Positions 59,458-64,000 of a stretch of 64,000 nucleotides of DNA are shown one piece after another. A program made the translations under genes and the position numbers. Position 1 is the first letter of the stretch; each line of letters begins with the position of its first letter. Source of the DNA: Capsaspora owczarzaki ATCC 30864 (taxonomy: Eukaryota; Opisthokonta; Filasterea); the NCBI RefSeq assembly GCF_000151315.2, contig NW_011887301.1, forward strand, positions 1 through 64,000, in the 5' to 3' direction. The notes beneath the pieces are model-generated. The model was not told the origin of the DNA and made no database searches. It saw only the letters and a list, made by a program, of their open reading frames with translations.

Positions 59458-62400
59458 TGTCGTCGACGCCCGGTTCTGCCGACACTGATCCGACCGATGG
59501 TGATGAGCCACTGAGCCTTGCGCTTCAGCTTGCGCGCCTGAGCGTTGTTGACCGCGCCCGCTGCGAGCTGAGCACGTCGAGCACCAAGGCGCGCATTGCA
59601 CTGCTGCGTTCGATTGTGCTCCCTGCTGCCTCGGCCTCGGCGACGTCGGATGCTGCTGCTGCTGCTGCTGCTGCTCCTGCTGATGTTGCTTCTACTTCAG
59701 ACAGTGCTGCTGCTGCTCCTGCTGCTGCTGCTGCTGCATTGGACGACGGTGGGTGTCCCTCAATCCAATGCCACTTCAATCCAATCCCTCCCTTCCCCTT
59801 CCATCGCTCCACTCGACCGCCCATCCGCTTCATCATCCCCTACCTTTTGTTTGCTCTCCCATCGCTCTGCCCTTTCCCTGAACCCCACCCCCCTTCCTCC
59901 CCATCTCGTTCTATTGAGCTCGATTCCAACTTGTCCCACCATGTGTTTTGAGCGATCTCTCGCTTTCCTGTCAGTTCTCCATCAACCCACTCCACTCCAG
60001 TCCAGTCCGGTCCAGTCCAGTCCAGTCCAGCCAAACACATTGATACTCACCCCGTTTCACTATTTGGTGGAATCAGAGTGACTTTGTGGGCTTGCACGAC
60101 CATGGAGATGGATGAAGTACACTGTCACTGTGATTGTGTAATGCAGCGACTCACTCATGCAACTCACTCTCACCTTCACAATTCACACTGAAAGCAAAAC
60201 GCATCTTCATTACTTTTGATTCAGAAGGGGGATGGGGTTAGGGTTAGGGTTGGACCGACTGACCCTCGACTCGACTGGGTTTTGCAATCGTTGCTTCACT
60301 TTGACCCATCCCTGCCAACCCATCATGCACATTTGTCGCACTCACCTTCGATTGAATCATCACTTGCTATTGCATTTGCTTCCTGGCTCGACTCTTCCAG
60401 ACGACGTTCGCGCGCTCGTTCAAGAACTCTTCGACACGGCCTTCCGCTACGCCGACCGCGAGTCACGACGCGCCGTCGAAGACGTCCTCGCTGCGCTGAT
60501 TACTACACACCCCGATGCTGCTTTGCCAGCCATCATCACAGCACTTGCAGCCGCCGCCAAGCGAAGTGTCACTGCCGTTCTCTCGTAAGATGGATTGAAT
60601 CAATCACCCTCGAAACCGATCCTCTCTCTCTCTCCTATACTCACCAACAACCCCTCTACCCGCCCCTCCTCTTCAACAGCACCTCACAACCTGCCTTCCT
60701 GGTCTACTTGTCGTGGGCATGCGCCGTGCTCAAACACGCCTTCCCCGTGCTCAACACGTCGGCGCAAACCGCCAAGCTCGACTCGTTGCTGGAGAGCCTT
60801 GCGCAGCTCCTCGAAAGCTGCTTGGTGACGCCCCGCGTGTCCGTTCAGCGCTCGGCTGCTGCTCGCGTGTCTGCGCTCTTCCGACGCAGCTCGGCACGCC
60901 GCGCCAGCCCCGCGCACCACGACCTCGTCAAAGTCGTGCTGGAACGCCTGCTTGCGCTGACGCCGACCGCCCCTGCTCTGCTCTTGCTGTCGCAGACGAT
61001 TGCATACATTACGCGCGTTGCCTCACGCGTCCCCAAGCCTGCAACAACTGGAGACGCCACCGCCACAGCATCGCCAGTGCCTGCCAACGTCGCTGCCTGC
61101 CAGGCTCTTCTGGACGCGCACAAGAAGGCGGCGATCGAGTTTCTGCTCAAGACCACCGTCACAACCAAGACGCGCCCGGCCGGCCACGTCGTGCAATTCT
61201 CGCTGGCCATTGTGCGCCTGGTTTCGCACGACGAGTTTGCCTCGTCCATGCTCACGGCCATCGACAAGGCCGTCTTGCGCAACCCCGAAGTCGTGCTCAA
61301 CGCGATTGCTGGCATCTTGGGCGCCGTTCGCATCGACTTGAGCAAGTACGCGGCGCAGCTGGCCAAGAGCCTCTGCACGCAACTCAAGGCCAACGACGAG
61401 AGCGTGCGCGCCGACGCCTGCCTGCTCTTCCGCAACCTGGCTCGCCAATCGTCCGACCCCGCGGCCGTGGACAGCATCCTCGCCAACCTCTTTGACGTGT
61501 TGAACGGCGTGCACGGCAAGCTCACTGCTTTCGAGCACCGTGCCAGCGTTCTGGAGGCCATCGCTCTGGTCCACGACGCTCAGCTCGTGGCTGCTGCCAA
61601 GCACACTGTGGCAGTCACCACCATTGAAAAGCTCGCAGCGGCACTCGCCAAGGAAACGCACGACGGCACCATCGCGCAAATCTTGGACACGATTGCCATC
61701 TGGGCCGCGCATCTCTCCTCCTTCCCCGCATCTGTTAGCACGCTCTTCTCCGAAGGCATCAAGTCGGCCAAGCCCGCCATTGCCCGCGGTTACTTGAACG
61801 CACTGGCTGCAGCCACAAAGGCCAGCCCCACGGTTGCCGCCGCTGCTGCCGGCATCTTCACCGATGCGCTGCTTGGCGTGGTGCGCGCCGCCAAGACACA
61901 GACCCAACTCCAGCTTTCGAGCAATGCGGTCGTCGCTGCCACCGTCCTCTTGTACCTGCTGGGCGCTGACGTGAGCATCGAGGCCAAGCTCGGCGCTGAC
62001 AAGTTCTGGGAGACGCTGTTCGACGCCAAGTCCAAGTTGATTCTCACGGACAAGCTGATTGCCGCCACTCCCGACAAGGACTTGGCAGCAGAGGTGGATC
62101 TGGCTGCCCAGCTGCTCCGTGCTCACGAAGCTCGCTTGAATGAGGCGGATGCCACTGCCCTCAGCCTTGCTGTTGTTCAGCTCCTCGGCGCCTCCAGCTG
62201 GTCTGTCCGCAAGCATGCGCGCGAGCTCTTCTCGGCCGTGCTCTCGTTTGTCAACGCCAAGGCCACCCTGACGCGCCTGTTGGACGCACTGCGCGTGAGC
62301 GCCTTCAAGTTCGCGGGACTCCCCACCGTCTTCTCCAACGCCCTGTTCACTGTCACCGCGCTGTCCGCGACTGCCTCAGGTGCTGACAAGGAAGCCGCGG

Positions 62401-64000
62401 CGCTCGGGTCGCTCATGCTCGCCCATCACCCCACCTTGCCAGTCGTCTCTGCCGCCCACCCGTCCGTGTGGATTTCCATCCTTACCCGCAACAAGGTCGA
62501 CGCCGCCGAGTTTGTCGTGCCGCGCGTTGAGCGCTTGCTCGATCTTGTCCAGGGCCCCGAGGGCTTGGGCAACGCCGACGCTGCGACCCAACAGGCCGCC
62601 TCCCGCGCTCTTGCCTCGCTCATTCGCATCAGCCCGAATCCAGTCCTCTCTGCGCTCATTCGTCGCATCACGTCTGGCGCCGACAGCGCTCTCGTTGCCG
62701 GCGTGGGTGAGGAGGACGTTGCCATCTGGAAGACTCCCGAAGGCACCCTGCACAACCGCGACCTCATCAAGGAGGCGACCGAGAACGCCGCCTCAACCTC
62801 GGGTCTGTCCAAGACGGCCGCCTGGGATGCCAAGGTCAAGGCTGAGATTGCGGCCAAGAAGGCTGCCGCCTCTGGCCAAGCCGGTGCTCCCAAGGTCGAG
62901 CTGTCCAAAAAGCAGCAAGAAATGGTGGCCAAGCAACTGCAAGCCGAGTCCGAGACTCGCGCCAAGGTGAACTGCGTCTCGACCTCTGTCTCCACTGCGC
63001 TGACCCTCGCCCGCACCATGATCCACACTTGCAGCCCACGCACCACGAGTGGTCTGCTTCCAGTCCTGGAGGTCCACGAGCATTTGCCGGCCATTGTCTC
63101 CACACTGCTGCCGCTCTTTTCCTCGCCACTCGTTTCAGAGGAAGCCGTCACCACCTTCCTGACGCTTGAGGAGCCCCTCCATGTGCAAGCCCAGCTGCCC
63201 TTGCCTGCTCATGCGCACGCTGATGCCACCGCCCACGTTGCTGGCCGGCTAAGTCGCGTCGCCCGCTCTCTGCTCTACGCCACGCTGCGCAGCATCCAGC
63301 CTCGCGTGTACGCGCCACTGCCGCAAGCTTGGACCCAGGAGCCCCTCGCCCATCTGGTTGCTCGCGTCGTTGGCCGCATTTCCGTGTTTGTCGACGCTCG
63401 ACTGCTCCCTGCCGGCGAGTTTGCCATCTGCTTGCCCTTGCTGCGATCGGTTCTGCTCGACCCCAAGGCCACCCTCCAGCTGGCGCACCAGGCCTTCCGC
63501 GCCGCAGCGCTCCACGTCGATCTGGGCAACCAGCGCGAGCTGCCTCGCTTGGATTTGATCAAGCTGCTTCTCGTGGTGATTGTTCGCCACAACCGCCTCG
63601 AAAAGGAGGCTTCTGGCGCGCTGGTCAAGCTGGCGCAGTCCATGGGCGACTCTGCCACCCCCGTCGAAGTCCAGGCGCTCCTCGACGCCGTTCTCTCGGC
63701 CTCTCCCACCGTCCGCGAGTCCTCCCTCGAAGCTCTGGCCCATGTCCCCATCAACAAGGACTCGGCGCCCGCGCTCGTCCTCATCTGGCTCGCGCAGTCG
63801 GACTCGGAGGAGAAGAACATGGGCTTTGCCAAGCACCTGTGGGACTCGCGTCATCTGCAGCTCCAACCTGCGCACTGCGATCTCTTTGTTGACAGTGTTC
63901 TGAGCAGCGAAGAGCATGTGCGCGTTGCCGCCGCCCGCGCCATTGCCAACGCCGTTGGCCTGTTTGTGGGCTCTGGCAGCGAAAACGCCGTCCCTCGCAT
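59458..64000 (+). CDS. GCN1: GCN1, activator of the eIF2-alpha kinase GCN2 (5' part)
   Basis: Giant HEAT-repeat protein that binds collided ribosomes and hands uncharged-tRNA signals to GCN2. Exons 59458-59748, 60401-60584 and 60680 to beyond the window, phases 1 and 2 matched. Continuous alpha-helical repeats fill more than 1,200 residues. The family marker block is present: IWKTPEGTLHNRDLIKEA, then KTAAWDAKVKAEIAAKK and KVELSKKQQEMVAKQLQAES, as in GCN1's PEGxLxNxxV ... ELSxKQKExLxxQL. The N terminus is Ala-rich from a (GCT)n tract (59652-59735). The RWD-binding and eEF3-like parts lie beyond the window. The third exon is intronless for at least 3.3 kb, unlike its neighbours. Partial only because the window ends. 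Confidence 0.9.
59983..60030 (+). repeat. CCAGT pentamer tandem repeat
   Basis: About eight CCAGT/CCGGT units in the first intron of GCN1. A related CTGGA series occurs in a syntrophin intron at 58428-58452. Confidence 0.85.
60232..60251 (+). repeat. Short TTAGGG telomere-like repeat
   Basis: GGGGTTAGGGTTAGGGTT, nearly three telomeric-type units, inside the first intron of GCN1. Confidence 0.85.

Noticed and set aside
61023-62216. 397-codon minus frame inside GCN1
   Set aside because: Antisense shadow of a GC-rich, codon-biased exon; no family features.

Overview
This looks like about 64 kb of nuclear DNA from a unicellular relative of animals, most likely a filasterean such as Capsaspora. 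That is an inference from content, since no marker gene names the species. The genome is intron-rich with the standard genetic code, short GT-AG introns (about 60-100 bp, a few longer), moderate-to-high GC in exons and many homopolymer and microsatellite tracts. The gene set mixes animal-type proteins (receptor tyrosine kinase, syntrophin, vezatin, LIN54, HAUS4, a TPX2-like protein, Ras) with genes animals lack (hybrid histidine kinase, BAHD acyltransferase, a Crinkler/RHS-type ATPase-nuclease).

Layout. 1-4.7 kb: a small unrecognised gene and a receptor tyrosine kinase with a mannose-6-phosphate-receptor-like (MRH) ectodomain, both minus. 5-10.6 kb: mitochondrial ferredoxin, vezatin and TRAPPC2L, all plus. 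10.7-17.7 kb: an intronless BAHD acyltransferase, PET117 and a Crinkler/RHS-type P-loop protein, all minus. 18.5-21.4 kb: TPX2-like spindle protein, plus. 21.7-25.1 kb: TMEM208 and glycerate kinase, minus. 25.3-27.3 kb: HAUS4, plus. 27.4-44.4 kb, all minus: a very large hybrid histidine kinase, VAC14, LIN54 and Ras. 45.4-47.1 kb: a calcineurin-like phosphoesterase, plus. 47.4-50.1 kb, minus: at least nine identical-length leucine-rich-repeat exons leading into a coiled coil and a Pelle/RLK-type kinase, running into a 100-N assembly gap. 50.5-52.6 kb: RAD51D, minus. 53.3-55.6 kb: fibronectin-III membrane protein, plus. 56.1-58.7 kb: syntrophin, minus. 59.5 kb to the end: the 5' part of GCN1, plus.

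There is no operon logic, but some neighbours share a pathway: TPX2-like and HAUS4 (branching microtubule nucleation) lie 4 kb apart, and several gene pairs share short divergent promoters. In most genes listed with exon coordinates the intron phases were checked and the exons sum to whole codons. The main exceptions are the last exon of the receptor kinase, one junction in TMEM208, the first exon of syntrophin, and the ends of genes that run off the window or into the gap.

The most unusual items are the one-exon-per-repeat LRR array fused to a non-RD kinase, the MRH-domain receptor tyrosine kinase, and the TPX2-like protein with five copies of a motif that vertebrate TPX2 carries once at its C terminus.
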